Part shown: in pieces, positions 45,121-54,441 of the stretch
Layout of the letters: the number at the start of each line of letters is the position of its first letter
How positions within the stretch are numbered: the stretch's first letter is position 1
Origin: Brevibacterium ravenspurgense
GTDB lineage: Bacteria; Actinomycetota; Actinomycetes; Actinomycetales; Brevibacteriaceae
Reading direction: 5' to 3'
NCBI RefSeq assembly: GCF_001584615.1
Contig: NZ_LQQC01000005.1
Location: 1 to 64,000 of the forward strand
DNA: 64,000 nt
The notes under the pieces: generated by a model
What the model was told of the DNA's origin: nothing
What the model saw: the letters and a program-made list of their open reading frames with translations, nothing else
The model's database searches: none
Translations under genes and position numbers: made by a program

Positions 45121-45349
45121 CATTCATTGGCGGGTCCTCAAACGGGGATCTGGTCGCTGGCCCTGGTATGGCTTTCTTGCCCTGTCACTGATCATCCGGA
45201 GGGGTGTTGCCACCAGGAATCCAGGACGCGCGTTGACTGCCAATAGGGACGCGGCCGGACGAACTCGTCCAGGTCTCTTCGTAACGTGGACGCCAGCATC
45301 GGGTGTCACGACACCGGCGACCGGGCAGCAGCAGGCGAAGAAGCCTGTC

Positions 45350-46412
45350 ATGACAGCCGAATACGACACCGCGCTGGGACTCGACGTCGGGAAGTCCACC
45401 CATCACGGCTGCGCTCTGACACCCGAGGGGCAGCGCGTGTATGACCATGAGCTGCCCCAGGACGAAACCGCCTTGCGAAAGGTCTTCACCGACCTGCAAC
45501 AGCACGGGGCGGTGCTCATCGTCGTGGATCAGTCGAACACGATCGGGGCGCTGCCGATCGCGGTGGACCGCGATTCCGACATCCTGTCAGCATTGAAGGT
45601 GCTGTCCGGATTCGACGAGGACTTCACCAGGGAATCGACCCGCGTAATCAACCGGCTACGGTCCCTGCTGGTTCAGGTCCACCCCTCCCTGGAGCGTTTC
45701 CTCGCCGGGGCCGTGCTCTCACGAGCAATCGTGCTAGAGCTGTTCAGCCGCTACCACGGGCTCGCCGGACTCAAAGCTGCCGGCAAGGCCGGGGTGAAGC
45801 CGTGGGCGCGCAACCACAGCCGCAAGGGCCCCGGCCCGCTCATCGACCACATGTCCGCGGCGTTGACTGGGCAGACCATCACGCCCCCCCGGCGCCGAAG
45901 TAGTCGAGCTGGTCATCCCGCGGATCGCAACACAGATCAAGGAGCTCAAACATCAGCGGGACATCGTTGCCGGTGAAGTCGAGAAGCTAGTCGATGACCT
46001 CCCTCTTACCCAGATCTTGACCAGCATCCCGGGAGTCGGGGTCAAGACCGCAGCACAGATCCTCCTGGCCGCTGGTGACATGTCCGCGTCCCCCACCCCG
46101 GGCCACCTGGCTGCCTACGCCATCGCCCCAGTCACCCGTCGTTCGGGCACCTCGATTCAAGGCAAGTTTCCCTCACAAACCGGGAACAAGCCGTTGAAGA
46201 ACGCCCTGTTCGGATCCGCATGGGCAACATCGTGTCACGACCCCTTACCGAAGGCGTACTACGACCGGAAACGGGCCAAGGGGAAACAGCACAACACGGC
46301 CGGCATGTGCCTAACCCGGCAACGATTGAACGTCATGCACGCAATGATGAAGCACGAGACGCTCTATGAACCGAGAATCCCCCCCCCCCTAACTGTCCGA
46401 CAACAGCCATAG
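45350..46412 (+). pseudogene. IS110 family transposase, broken by a deletion and a frameshift
   Basis: The first frame starts at the ATG at 45350 with GLDVGKSTHHGCAL, the RuvC-like opening. It jumps at about 45565 from the IALPIAVDRD region straight to SALKVLSGFDEDF, so about 50 residues usually found there (with the KTDARDA motif that supplies a catalytic Asp) are missing. At 45884-45890 a run of seven Cs shifts the frame; the next frame continues GAEVVELVIPRIATQ and runs through the transposase C-terminal domain (SIPGVGVKTAAQIL, GSAW) to 46412. The element is therefore inactive. Confidence 0.88.
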
Positions 46413-46478
46413 GGACACCCTCAATACGCTGGGACTCTTCTCGAGTCACTAGAACGGTTGTACAAGTAAAATAGAGCC

Positions 46479-47333
46479 ATGAGCTTTCCGGCAACCGTGT
46501 TGCGCGTTCTCGTCGCATCCCCATCTGACGTACCCGATGCCCGAAATGCAGTCGAAGATGCTCTGCATTCATGGAACCGAGTCCACGCGACGACTCGGAA
46601 TGTAGTCTTACTGCCGTGGCGGTGGGAGACCGGCTCTGTGCCTCTGCTCGGAGGTCACCCCCAGGAGATTATCAACGCTCAGGGAGTCGAAGGAGCCGAC
46701 ATTGTTGTCGCACTTTTTGGCAGCCGCCTCGGCTCACCAACACCAGATGCAGTGTCGGGAACAGTTGAAGAGATCGAACGTGCCGTCAACAGCGGGAAAC
46801 CCGTACACCTGTATTTCTCAAGAGCCCCACTGCCACATGACGTCGATACTGCACAACTCGAGGGTCTCCGAAATTTCAAGAATAAAATCAGGGAGCGGGG
46901 ATTGCTCGGAGAATTCGATGACATTCGCCAACTGGAGAACCAGATCTGGAACGCAATCGAACATGACCTTGCCAAGATCGATCCCTTCATTACTGAGGTA
47001 CTCCATGCGCCGACCGGTGTCCGTTTCCGCGTTGACTCAAAGCGCGAACAACACGAAAAAGAAATCGATAAGCGCGGCAAGATCAAATACAAAACGAAAT
47101 ATTGGCTTGAAGTTACCAATATCGGCGATGAGGCCGCTGAATCCGTGAAATTTGAAGGGGATTCGTCGTCCGGGGTTATGCGCATCACCACCAATGATGA
47201 ACCCATCACCCTAGAGCCTGGCAACGTTTGGAGGATCCCAGTCGTCTACGCAATGGGAACGTCGGGCCAGACTCTAACGATTAGTTGGATCGAGCACGAC
47301 GAAGAGCGATCGAAGACCTTCAACGTTCAGTGA
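46479..47333 (+). CDS. DUF4062 domain protein with C-terminal beta domain, possible defence effector
   Basis: 284 residues. The N-terminal DUF4062 domain (about 8-110: VLRVLVASPSDVPDARNAVE, VEGADIVVALFGSRLGSPT, SGTVEEIERAV) has a TIR-like flavodoxin fold seen in signalling and defence proteins. Residues about 185-284 look like an immunoglobulin-like beta sandwich (KYWLEVTNIGDEAAESVKF, EPGNVWRIPVVYA). It stands alone between IS110 and a broken hsdM, in a defence neighbourhood. SD is weak (TAGAG). Function is not known; the defence link is by place and fold only. Confidence 0.75.
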   Translation: MSFPATVLRVLVASPSDVPDARNAVEDALHSWNRVHATTRNVVLLPWRWETGSVPLLGGHPQEIINAQGVEGADIVVALFGSRLGSPTPDAVSGTVEEIERAVNSGKPVHLYFSRAPLPHDVDTAQLEGLRNFKNKIRERGLLGEFDDIRQLENQIWNAIEHDLAKIDPFITEVLHAPTGVRFRVDSKREQHEKEIDKRGKIKYKTKYWLEVTNIGDEAAESVKFEGDSSSGVMRITTNDEPITLEPGNVWRIPVVYAMGTSGQTLTISWIEHDEERSKTFNVQ

Positions 47334-47360
47334 CAACAGCCTCCTCACTAGTTGTACCAG

Positions 47361-48116
47361 TCAAACGGCTAAATCATAGTTCGCGCGCGTTTGTATCCAG
47401 CGTGGCATGAAAGTTTCACACACGCGGTTCACTCGGGTTTTGCCGATGGTCGTCAACCGAGCCAACAGTTCGCTGACTTCCTGCGGCGTGTAGTACTCAC
47501 CACCGGATTTTCCGGCCTGTGATGCGTACATCTGCATGAGGAATTCGTAGGCATCACCAAACATGTCGATGCCCTCATCATGCTTTTCGCCCAGGTCAAG
47601 ATCGCCGATGGCATTGAGAAGGTTCCTCAGCTTGTCATTTCGGCGCTCAACCGTGTTGCCCAGGCGGTTCGAATTGACGTCGAGGTCGTCGAACAATCCT
47701 TTGATGTCATCTTCGCTGCGGTGGCCGAGCGACGAGCCTTCGATGCTCTGGAAGACCTTTTCCAGTGTTTCATTGAGGTTGGGATCCTGCGCTGCACGCG
47801 CCCGCACGTTTTCGAACAGCTGGGAGGGAAGGATGAAGAAGCCCTTTTCATCCACCATCATTTCGCGGATCGGTTCGGCTTGGACATCGCTCAGATCCGC
47901 GTAGCGAAAGCCTGCTCCTTCGTTCGCTTCAATGAAGTTCGAGAGGTTCTCTGAGATGAAGCGGTAGAACAGCAGGCCCAGCACTTAGCTTTTGAAGTCC
48001 GAGCCGTCGACGGAGCCGCGGAGTTCCTTTGCGACCTGCCAAATGGTCCGGTGCAGACGATCACGCTGAACTTCACGCGAAAGAGCTTCCACAACAACCT
48101 CCACATACCGGGGCAT
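47361..48116 (-). pseudogene. Second type I hsdM, broken (nonsense codon and lost 3' part)
   Basis: Reading from the ATG at 48116 gives VEALSREVQRDRLHRTIW, the start of an HsdM N-terminal domain. A TAA at 47985-47987 interrupts at SDFKS-stop-VLGLLFYRF, where related proteins have a tyrosine codon. The frame then continues with the whole N-terminal domain to GGEYYTPQEVSELLARL, but the methyltransferase core (SAM and NPPY motifs) is absent; unrelated codons end at 47361. No partner hsdS or hsdR remains. It belongs to another subgroup than the intact hsdM. Confidence 0.85.
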
Positions 48117-48423
48117 ACGGGTCCGACCCGAGCTTCACATCGTTAGTCAGATTAGACGGTTCAGCCTCAGAAACTAAGGCGCGCGTTGTCCCAGCGCGTC
48201 GCTTATGCCGCGGCTTCTGTCGAGGTCGTACCGTTTACGGCCTCGAAACAGGCACACGCGAGAAATTACGCCACAGCGTGGGACGTTTGTTGTTTGGCAA
48301 GCAGCGAAACCACCACCAGCATGATCACCGCTGCTGGCGCCGCCTCACAAGGGGCGCTCGATGACGGGAATCCACGTCCACTAATCCACCTTTATGAAAG
48401 TTCACGATTCTTATGATTACGCC
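48117..48423. other. Gap between broken hsdM and the AAA ATPase gene
   Basis: 307 bases without a credible gene. The right end (48390-48420) holds TTTATGAAAGTTCACGATTC followed by TTATGATTAC, an imperfect direct copy of the sequence on the other side of the ATPase gene (49609-49637). Confidence 0.5.
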
Positions 48424-49590
48424 TCAGAACGGGCGCTCACGCTTCAGAATGTATTCACGCGTGTAGGGCATCGTGAACGTCACGACGCCTCGTGCGGGCG
48501 ACTCGATGACGCCTGCGGCCAACAACCGGTTGCGATAGGCCCCAGCATTGCGGGGGTCCATGTCCATGCGCTTGGCCACGTCGATGGTCATGGATGGCCC
48601 TTCGTCTGCAGACATGGCGTACAGATAGTCACGATCGCGTTTGGAGAGCCGAGCAAATGTAGGTTCGTGAATCTGCCGGTACATGGCCCGTTGAGCGTCT
48701 GCCGCCGCTTGACGCACGTGCGAGATCGTAATGACGTCTTCAATGCCTGCAAGTTTGAATGCCTCATCGCCGATCAACTGCACCAAGTACGGGTACCTAC
48801 CGGAAGCCGCGACAGCCGCCTCTAGAGCCTGTTTCGACATCGATTTGCCCGTTTTCTCCAAAGGGCGGGTAAGCCCTTCCCGGGCTCCGGCCTCCGTTAG
48901 AAGCTCAAGGTCAATGCGCTCTGCACGCCGCAGGTACGTCGACACACGGTCATTCACCAGGTCATCGATGGAGGCTGGCAGGCCTGCGCCGACGAATGCG
49001 ACGGGGGCTCGTTCGGAAACAGCGGCGCTCAGGGCATCTGTAACCTGACGCAGCTCATCGATATTTGATCTGTGCACCTCGTCCAGAGTGACGAGCAGTC
49101 CTGAACCCCGCTCAGCAAGTGCTTCAACTGCACGTATGAGCTGGTGCTGGAAATCGGGAGTTACGGGGAAACGGTCTTCACTTGTGGTGGAAACGCTGCC
49201 GCCGAAACCCATCACATTGAACCCTCCCCCGGTGATGCGCATGTTCGACTGCGATTCCCAATCGAGCGTCGCCATAGCTTCAGGGATTCGGGCCTCAGTC
49301 AACCGCTGAACAACACCTGGGCTGGCCTGGTCCTGAGCACATATCCAACCGCGCGACTGAGCGACCTTTTGAAACACCTTCAACATCACGCTCTTGCCCA
49401 TACCGCGCTGTCCGGTGACGAGAGTGGCCTGGCCGCGAGCCCCGGGCCCCTCATCAAGCATCCGTGCGAAAGCATCAACCAGCTGCTGTCGGTCAGCCAG
49501 GCGGGGCGGAATCACCCCGAAGGTCGGCGTGAATGGCGAGCGCACGTAATCGCCATCGGGAACCGGCGGAATATCGAATGCATCAGTCAT
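48424..49590 (-). CDS. AAA/STAND-type ATPase with C-terminal winged helix
   Basis: 388 residues. Walker A GQRGMGKS (60-67), Walker B LDEVH (169-173) and sensor-like FVGAGLP (about 198) mark an Orc/Cdc6-like or archaeal-type ATPase module; residues about 320-380 are a winged helix (SKRDRDYLYAMSADEGPSM, MDMDPRNAGAYRNRLLAAGVIE). No nuclease or membrane domain is attached. It stands alone, so it may be a regulator or the sensor part of a mobile or defence unit. AT-rich repeats flank it on both sides (48390 and 49609), which fits autoregulation or a small mobile unit. Confidence 0.82.
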   Translation of the reverse strand: MTDAFDIPPVPDGDYVRSPFTPTFGVIPPRLADRQQLVDAFARMLDEGPGARGQATLVTGQRGMGKSVMLKVFQKVAQSRGWICAQDQASPGVVQRLTEARIPEAMATLDWESQSNMRITGGGFNVMGFGGSVSTTSEDRFPVTPDFQHQLIRAVEALAERGSGLLVTLDEVHRSNIDELRQVTDALSAAVSERAPVAFVGAGLPASIDDLVNDRVSTYLRRAERIDLELLTEAGAREGLTRPLEKTGKSMSKQALEAAVAASGRYPYLVQLIGDEAFKLAGIEDVITISHVRQAAADAQRAMYRQIHEPTFARLSKRDRDYLYAMSADEGPSMTIDVAKRMDMDPRNAGAYRNRLLAAGVIESPARGVVTFTMPYTREYILKRERPF

Positions 49591-49608
49591 GTGCCACTCT
49601 CACGATCG

Positions 49609-49640
49609 CTTATGAAAGTTTATGATAATTATGATAACCG
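49609..49640 (-). promoter_or_regulatory. Triple TTATCATAA-like repeats upstream of the AAA ATPase gene
   Basis: Reading with the gene, TTATCATAA, TTATCATAA and TTTCATAA follow each other at about ten-base steps, ending some 18 bases before the start codon. Regular helical spacing in the promoter area suggests binding of a protein, most likely the ATPase's own winged helix. A related block lies behind the gene at 48390-48420. Confidence 0.5.
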
Positions 49641-49846
49641 CTCTGACGTGACTCCGGCGATCCTGCACGAGCAGCGGCGGGGAGCCAACCAGACAGGCAC
49701 CCGCAGTGCTGGAGCAAAGCGAGGGTCGCTGTCGCCGGAATGCGCTGAAATGCTGCAAAAGTCCTGCTCAGATAGCGATATGGTTCTATCGCCACCCACT
49801 TTTGTGACATAGGTTATACCCACACACAATCCACAAGGAGGTGGAC

Positions 49847-50929
49847 ATGGCACGCCCTAGCGCTCTTATTTCAGCAATGACAGCCCTCGCTCTGGTCACT
49901 GCAGCCGGATGCGCGCCAGGCTACGGAAAACAAACAGAAAGTGGAGACGGCACAATCGGCGCAGCATCGAGCTGCACCAGTCACAGTCTCCGACTGTCGC
50001 ACCAATGGCCCGCAGCCCGCGATGGCGACAGTGACTTTCGATCACAGCTTGCCGAAGACTTCGCCAAAAAGGTCACAGAAGAAACCGATGGTGAAGTCAA
50101 CATCAAGGTTTTCGCGAATTCGACGCTTTCTAAACCGAATGACCAGTACGACGCGATGCTTGCCGGTTCGATCGACGGAGCGATCATGCCTCTGGACTAC
50201 GCATCCGGGCATGTCCCCGCGTGGTCGATCACTTTGATGCCTGGCCTCGTCCGCAGTCACACCGAAGCACAGGAATGGGACGAAGGTCCCATGGGCAAAG
50301 CAATAGATCAGTCAATGCTGGACAACGGGCTGGTCCGCCTGGTTCACGTTTGGAACGCCGGAGGGATCGGCTCGAAATCAGCCCCAATTGTCACGCCTGA
50401 GGACCTTCCTTCAGGAACGACGTTGAGGGCCGCCGGCAACTACGTGGAGCACATGCTCCATGAAGCCGGCGCAGGTATTACCAGCCTGCCCAGCTCCGAA
50501 ATCTATTCGGCCATGCAGACCGGTGTTCTCGATGCCGCTGTCACGTCATCGAGTTCCTTCGCCTCCTACAGGCTCGAAGAGCTCGTGAAGTCTTACGTTT
50601 CGCCGACGAAGAACACCTTCTGGTTCATGTACGAACCCTTAGCGCTGACAAGAAGCGCTTTCGAACAGCTGTGCCCTGAGCAGCAGGAAATCCTGTGGGA
50701 CGTAGCGGCAGACCTTCAAGAACAGTCCTACGCCGATTCAGAAGCCGATGACAAACGGGTCGAAAAGATCTTTGCCGATGCTGGTGTTGAAGTCACTCAA
50801 ATTGACGATGAGGCTTTCGCCAAGTGGCTTCCGCTTGCCCGCAAACAATGGGATGCCTACAGCAAGGATGTGCCCGGCGGTGCTGAGCTCATGGAGCTTG
50901 CCAGGAAGAACGGACACGGTGAGCAATGA
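49847..50929 (+). CDS. dctP: TRAP transporter substrate-binding lipoprotein (DctP family)
   Basis: Extracellular solute receptor of a TRAP uptake system. 360 residues from the ATG at 49847 (AAGGAGGTG upstream). The signal peptide ends in TAAGC with lipid-anchored Cys22, as expected for a Gram-positive. The DctP fold follows: HQWPAARDGDSDF, EDFAKKVTEETDGEVNIKVF (about 67-86), LDYASGHVPAW and the TGVLDAAVTSSSS substrate loop. A conserved Arg for carboxylate binding is plausible in TLRAAGNYV. Likely substrate an organic acid. Overlaps dctQ by four bases. Confidence 0.93.
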   Translation: MARPSALISAMTALALVTAAGCAPGYGKQTESGDGTIGAASSCTSHSLRLSHQWPAARDGDSDFRSQLAEDFAKKVTEETDGEVNIKVFANSTLSKPNDQYDAMLAGSIDGAIMPLDYASGHVPAWSITLMPGLVRSHTEAQEWDEGPMGKAIDQSMLDNGLVRLVHVWNAGGIGSKSAPIVTPEDLPSGTTLRAAGNYVEHMLHEAGAGITSLPSSEIYSAMQTGVLDAAVTSSSSFASYRLEELVKSYVSPTKNTFWFMYEPLALTRSAFEQLCPEQQEILWDVAADLQEQSYADSEADDKRVEKIFADAGVEVTQIDDEAFAKWLPLARKQWDAYSKDVPGGAELMELARKNGHGEQ

Positions 50930-51540
50930 ACCCGAAGAACAATACGGTTAAACCAGCCGTCTGCCGAATCATCGACACGATTTCCGAGGTTTCCGGCCTT
51001 GCTGCGGGCATTTCCATGATCGCCGCAACCCTGGTCACCGGGTGGGGAGTGTTCGTCCGCTATGTGCTCAAAGAGCCCACCGGCTGGCAGACCGAGGCAA
51101 CTATTTACCTGCTCATCTGCGTGGCATTCCTCGGTGCCGCCTACGGAGTGCGACACAACGCCCACGTCGGCGTCGACCTCCTGCCAGAAGCCCTCCCTCT
51201 CAAGCCCCGCCTCGTCCTGCGAATCATCACGACCATCATGGTCCTCGCAGTTGTCGCGGTCGTTGCGTGGACTGGCGGAAAGATCTGGCTTCAGGCCTAT
51301 GCGCTCGATACCCGTTCAGCGAGCGCCTGGGCACCACCCCTCTGGATTCCGTATGCCCTGATCCCCTTAGGGATGGGCCTCGTGTTTCTCCAGTACGTAG
51401 GGGAACTCATCGAAGCAGTGCTCGCTTTGATCGGCCGCTTGGATCCCAAACACGTAACCCTGCTGGGAAGCACGAGTGAAGCTGCCGAAACACAGGCGGA
51501 CACTCTGCTTGAAGCATCAGGACAGGAGGAACAGCCATGA
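50926..51540 (+). CDS. dctQ: TRAP transporter small membrane subunit (DctQ family)
   Basis: 204 residues with four membrane spans (about 24-45, 60-78, 98-120 and 142-165). The family motif is seen in GWGVFVRYVLKEPTGWQTEATIYLLI (here about 39-64). It holds the large subunit in the membrane and pairs with it. Translationally coupled on both sides (four-base overlaps). The last 35 residues are an acidic, soluble tail, longer than usual. Confidence 0.92.
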   Translation: MNPKNNTVKPAVCRIIDTISEVSGLAAGISMIAATLVTGWGVFVRYVLKEPTGWQTEATIYLLICVAFLGAAYGVRHNAHVGVDLLPEALPLKPRLVLRIITTIMVLAVVAVVAWTGGKIWLQAYALDTRSASAWAPPLWIPYALIPLGMGLVFLQYVGELIEAVLALIGRLDPKHVTLLGSTSEAAETQADTLLEASGQEEQP

Positions 51541-52895
51541 GTCCCCTGCTTTCCGGCGGACTGATCATTGTCATTTCGCTTGTTCTGTTCGCATCAGGCA
51601 TGCCGATCGCCTTTGCTCTGGCGATCACCGCTCTGACAGCTATCCTCATCTTCCTCGGCCCCGAGCACACCGAACTCTTCGGCAAACTCACCTTCGATTC
51701 GCTCAACGACTTCGGGCTGCTGGCGATCCCTCTGTTCGTCCTCATGGGCAACCTTTTCGGCGGTTCGAAGGCGTCCCGTCAGCTGTTCGTCGCCGGTGAA
51801 GCATGGCTGTCGCGCATCCGAGGCGGACTGGCGATGAGTTCGGTCGTCGCCTCTACTGTCTTCGCAGCAATGACAGGGTCCTCCCCCGCAACCGCAGCAG
51901 CCATCGGGCGCGTTGCGATCCCTGAAATGCAAGCGCGCGGGTACTCCGCTCGAATCGCAACGGGTGCTGTGGCGGCAGGCGGAACTCTCGGAATCCTGAT
52001 CCCACCAAGCGTCACACTGATCCTGTACGGCATTGCCTCGGAACAGTCCATCGGTCAGCTGTTCGCGGCTGGCATCATTCCGGGCATCGTCGTCATGATC
52101 ATGTTCTGCATCTGGATCTACATTGCAGTCACACGCGATCAGAAGCGCCTCAGTGCAGAACAGTCGAACGGCGAAACCAGCCGCGTCATCGGAATGTCCG
52201 AAGACGGCCCTGTCACATGGACCTGGGGTGAGCGGTTTGCCGCCCTGGTGAAGGTTCTGCCGTTCGGCGCTCTCGTGGCAGCCGTTCTGTTTGTTCTGTA
52301 CCGCGGTATTGCGACACCGAGTGAAGCAGCCGCCATCGGTGTCATCCTGGTTGCTCTGCTTGTGATCGTGTTCTACCGCGAACACAACGGCAAGGAGCTC
52401 CTCGGGGTGCTCCAGTCTTCGGTGTCTCAGTCCTCGATGATCTTGATGATCACAGCGTTCTCGGCAGTGATCGCCACGGTGCTGAGCTACCTGGAAGTGC
52501 CGCAAGAACTGGCATCGACGATCACGGACTTTGAGCTCAACCGCTGGATCGTACTGATCCTGATCAACATCGTGCTGCTGGTGATGGGACTGTTCCTACC
52601 GCCGGTATCCATCGTCGTCATGGTGACCCCCATCCTGCTTCCACTGATTCTGGAATTGGGATTCGACCCCATCTGGTTCGGCATCGTCATGACCATCAAC
52701 ATGGAAATGGGACTTATCACGCCACCGGTTGGACTCAACCTGTTTGTGATCAAGGGAATCGCTCCGAAGATCAAACTGACGGACATCCTGGCCGGATCAG
52801 CCCCGTACATCGTGGTGCTGGGCTTGGCAATTGTTCTGTTCTCGATCTTCCCCGAGATCGTCACGTGGCTACCTGAAGTCCTCTATAAGGACTAA
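51537..52895 (+). CDS. dctM: TRAP transporter large permease subunit (DctM family)
   Basis: 452 residues, about twelve spans; sodium-driven transport domain. Typical DctM features: ASGMPIAFALAITA at the start, AIPLFVLMGNLF, the MTGSSPATAAAIGRVAIPEM segment (about 119-138) and PPSVTLILYGIASEQS, and near the end TPPVGLNLFVIKGIA (about 397-411). Together with DctP and DctQ it forms a complete uptake system. A strong terminator follows 25 bases after the stop. No regulator gene is adjacent. Confidence 0.94.
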   Translation: MSPLLSGGLIIVISLVLFASGMPIAFALAITALTAILIFLGPEHTELFGKLTFDSLNDFGLLAIPLFVLMGNLFGGSKASRQLFVAGEAWLSRIRGGLAMSSVVASTVFAAMTGSSPATAAAIGRVAIPEMQARGYSARIATGAVAAGGTLGILIPPSVTLILYGIASEQSIGQLFAAGIIPGIVVMIMFCIWIYIAVTRDQKRLSAEQSNGETSRVIGMSEDGPVTWTWGERFAALVKVLPFGALVAAVLFVLYRGIATPSEAAAIGVILVALLVIVFYREHNGKELLGVLQSSVSQSSMILMITAFSAVIATVLSYLEVPQELASTITDFELNRWIVLILINIVLLVMGLFLPPVSIVVMVTPILLPLILELGFDPIWFGIVMTINMEMGLITPPVGLNLFVIKGIAPKIKLTDILAGSAPYIVVLGLAIVLFSIFPEIVTWLPEVLYKD

Positions 52896-52920
52896 GCCAC
52901 CAACGGTCTAACTGAACAAC

Positions 52921-52964
52921 GAAAACAGCTGCCCATTGGTTCGTTCCAATGGGCAGCTGTTTTC
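52921..52964 (+). terminator. Rho-independent terminator of the dctPQM operon
   Basis: A perfect 19-bp stem (GAAAACAGCTGCCCATTGG, 52921-52939, pairing with 52946-52964) over TTCGTT, ending in TTTTC. It is the clearest terminator in the window and stops the operon. Confidence 0.9.
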
Positions 52965-53382
52965 ATGAGTTGCTGGCAATGCCAAGCGCCAGCAGAAGAC
53001 GTCCTTTACCCTCAAGCTTCCACACAACGCAACCCTGCTGACCCTCCGCGGACTCTTCTCGCTGCCCCGAACCGAGGAGAGCAACAAGAGGGACGAAAAG
53101 ACAGAAACGCAGCCCTCGAACCGGCATAAGGGACTGCGTAAGCACCCGCGCAAACCTCACGAGGCAAGAAAAGGCCCCGACCATTTGTGCATTGCCCTAG
53201 GGCAAGAGGCCTGGTCGGGGATCGATCGCAATTGACTCTACTCGTGGCGTTCCCTTGAAACAAGGGTCGGCCCACATCGAAATCCACTTAAGGCAGAACT
53301 TGGTGCCGGTTGAGGAAATCAGCAATTTCAGCGACGCTGCCCCGATTTTTCACGACTGTGATTTCAACAAACTCAGCTGCGA
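52965..53382. other. Stretch without a supportable gene
   Basis: About 420 bases with several short open frames but no start site or family likeness. A small palindrome TTGCCCTAGGGCAA is seen near 53193. The area may be decayed DNA at the edge of the rearranged region to its right. Confidence 0.45.
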
Positions 53383-53625
53383 TCATCTGTTAGCAAGGAT
53401 GTCCAACGTTTCGCGCCAGTCGGCCCGAGCCTGATTCAAAAGCCTGTCGACATCCGCCGCTCTCGCATCCACAGCGTAAGCCCCAGGTTTGCGGGGTCCC
53501 TCACCGTGAAGCGACTGCTCGGTGCACCCGCGCGTGATGGCAGATTCCGAAGCAGTTTCGCCTCTTGCTTGGCCGCCGTCAGGACCTTCATAAGCCTCAG
53601 ACCACAGCCTCTCACTGTTACTCAT
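53383..53625 (-). CDS. Small hypothetical protein
   Basis: 80 residues from the ATG at 53625: a polar, charged protein with a helical C-terminus (DVDRLLNQARADWRETLDIL). I do not recognise it. Its middle part GPDGGQARGETASESAI also exists, as GGPEGGHGKGETASESAI, on the same strand at about 57477-57530, next to the intact acyl-CoA ligase gene, so a broken paralogue lies there. Both copies stand before ligase 3'-end sequence, which suggests that they moved or were duplicated together. Confidence 0.5.
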   Translation of the reverse strand: MSNSERLWSEAYEGPDGGQARGETASESAITRGCTEQSLHGEGPRKPGAYAVDARAADVDRLLNQARADWRETLDILANR

Positions 53626-53800
53626 CAGCAACTCTCTGCCTCTACCGGACTGTCCAACGTACACTTCCCCAGCCGACACAAGCGTTTCGGAACAGACTAT
53701 AAGCGGCGGGTGCCTTTCATTCTAGGGATCGCAAGTGGACATACCCCTGGGTTATAAAAAGCAATATCTCTGAACTGCCATCAACAAGACACCACGACAA

Positions 53801-54441
53801 TGAAGGAGCGTCCCAGGAAAACCCGGAACGCCCCTTCACTCCTCACGAGCCACCTACCACGCTCACTCCCCCGCGGATTCGCTCCTCACGGCATCACGCA
53901 GGCGGTGCTTGAGGATTTTGCCCGACGGGTTGCGCGGAATGTCCCTGTACAGCACCTTCCTGGGCAGTTTGAACTTTGAGAGAGTCTGCGCTGCGTGCTC
54001 ACGAATCGACTCCAGCGTGGGCGGGTTCTCCGGATCAGCCGGCACGACCACCGCAACAACCGTCTCCCCGTACACCTCGTGAAGATCACCCACAACAGCC
54101 ACGTCCAGAACACCGGGGTGACCAGAGACAGCATTCTCCACCTCGGCGGAATAGATGTTCTTCCCACCGGAGATGATCATGTCCTTCATCCGGTCGACCA
54201 GCGTCATGAACCCATCAGATTCACGTTTTGCCAGGTCACCGGTGTGCAGCCAACCATCCCGGATGGTCTTCGCGGTCTCTTCCGGCTTGTTCCAGTAGCC
54301 CTTCATCATCGATTCGGACTTAAGAATCATTTCGCCGACCTCACCTTCGGCAACATCATTGCCCTCAGGGTCGACAATCCGATACACGCCATTCGGGTTC
54401 GCCCCACGGCCAGAAGCCCACGGGCGCTCCAAGATCTCCTC
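53801..54441 (-). pseudogene. Duplicated 3' part of the acyl-CoA ligase gene
   Basis: 641 bases match 57538-58178 without any gap and with few changes (offset 3737 throughout). The copy encodes only about the last 188 residues of the ligase (from PWASGRGANPNG to SESAGE, stop at 53863), with the DRMKDMIISGGKN and NPSGKILKH motifs, but no ATP-binding YTSGTTG part and no start, so it cannot be active. At its left-strand border (54434-54441, ATCTCCTC, shared by both sites) it joins the LPXTG gene tail. Confidence 0.9.

Noticed and set aside
38449..49590. Whole region as one integrated genomic island with tRNA attachment site
   Set aside because: No tRNA, integrase or matching end repeats were seen around it; it looks like a hotspot with separate events.
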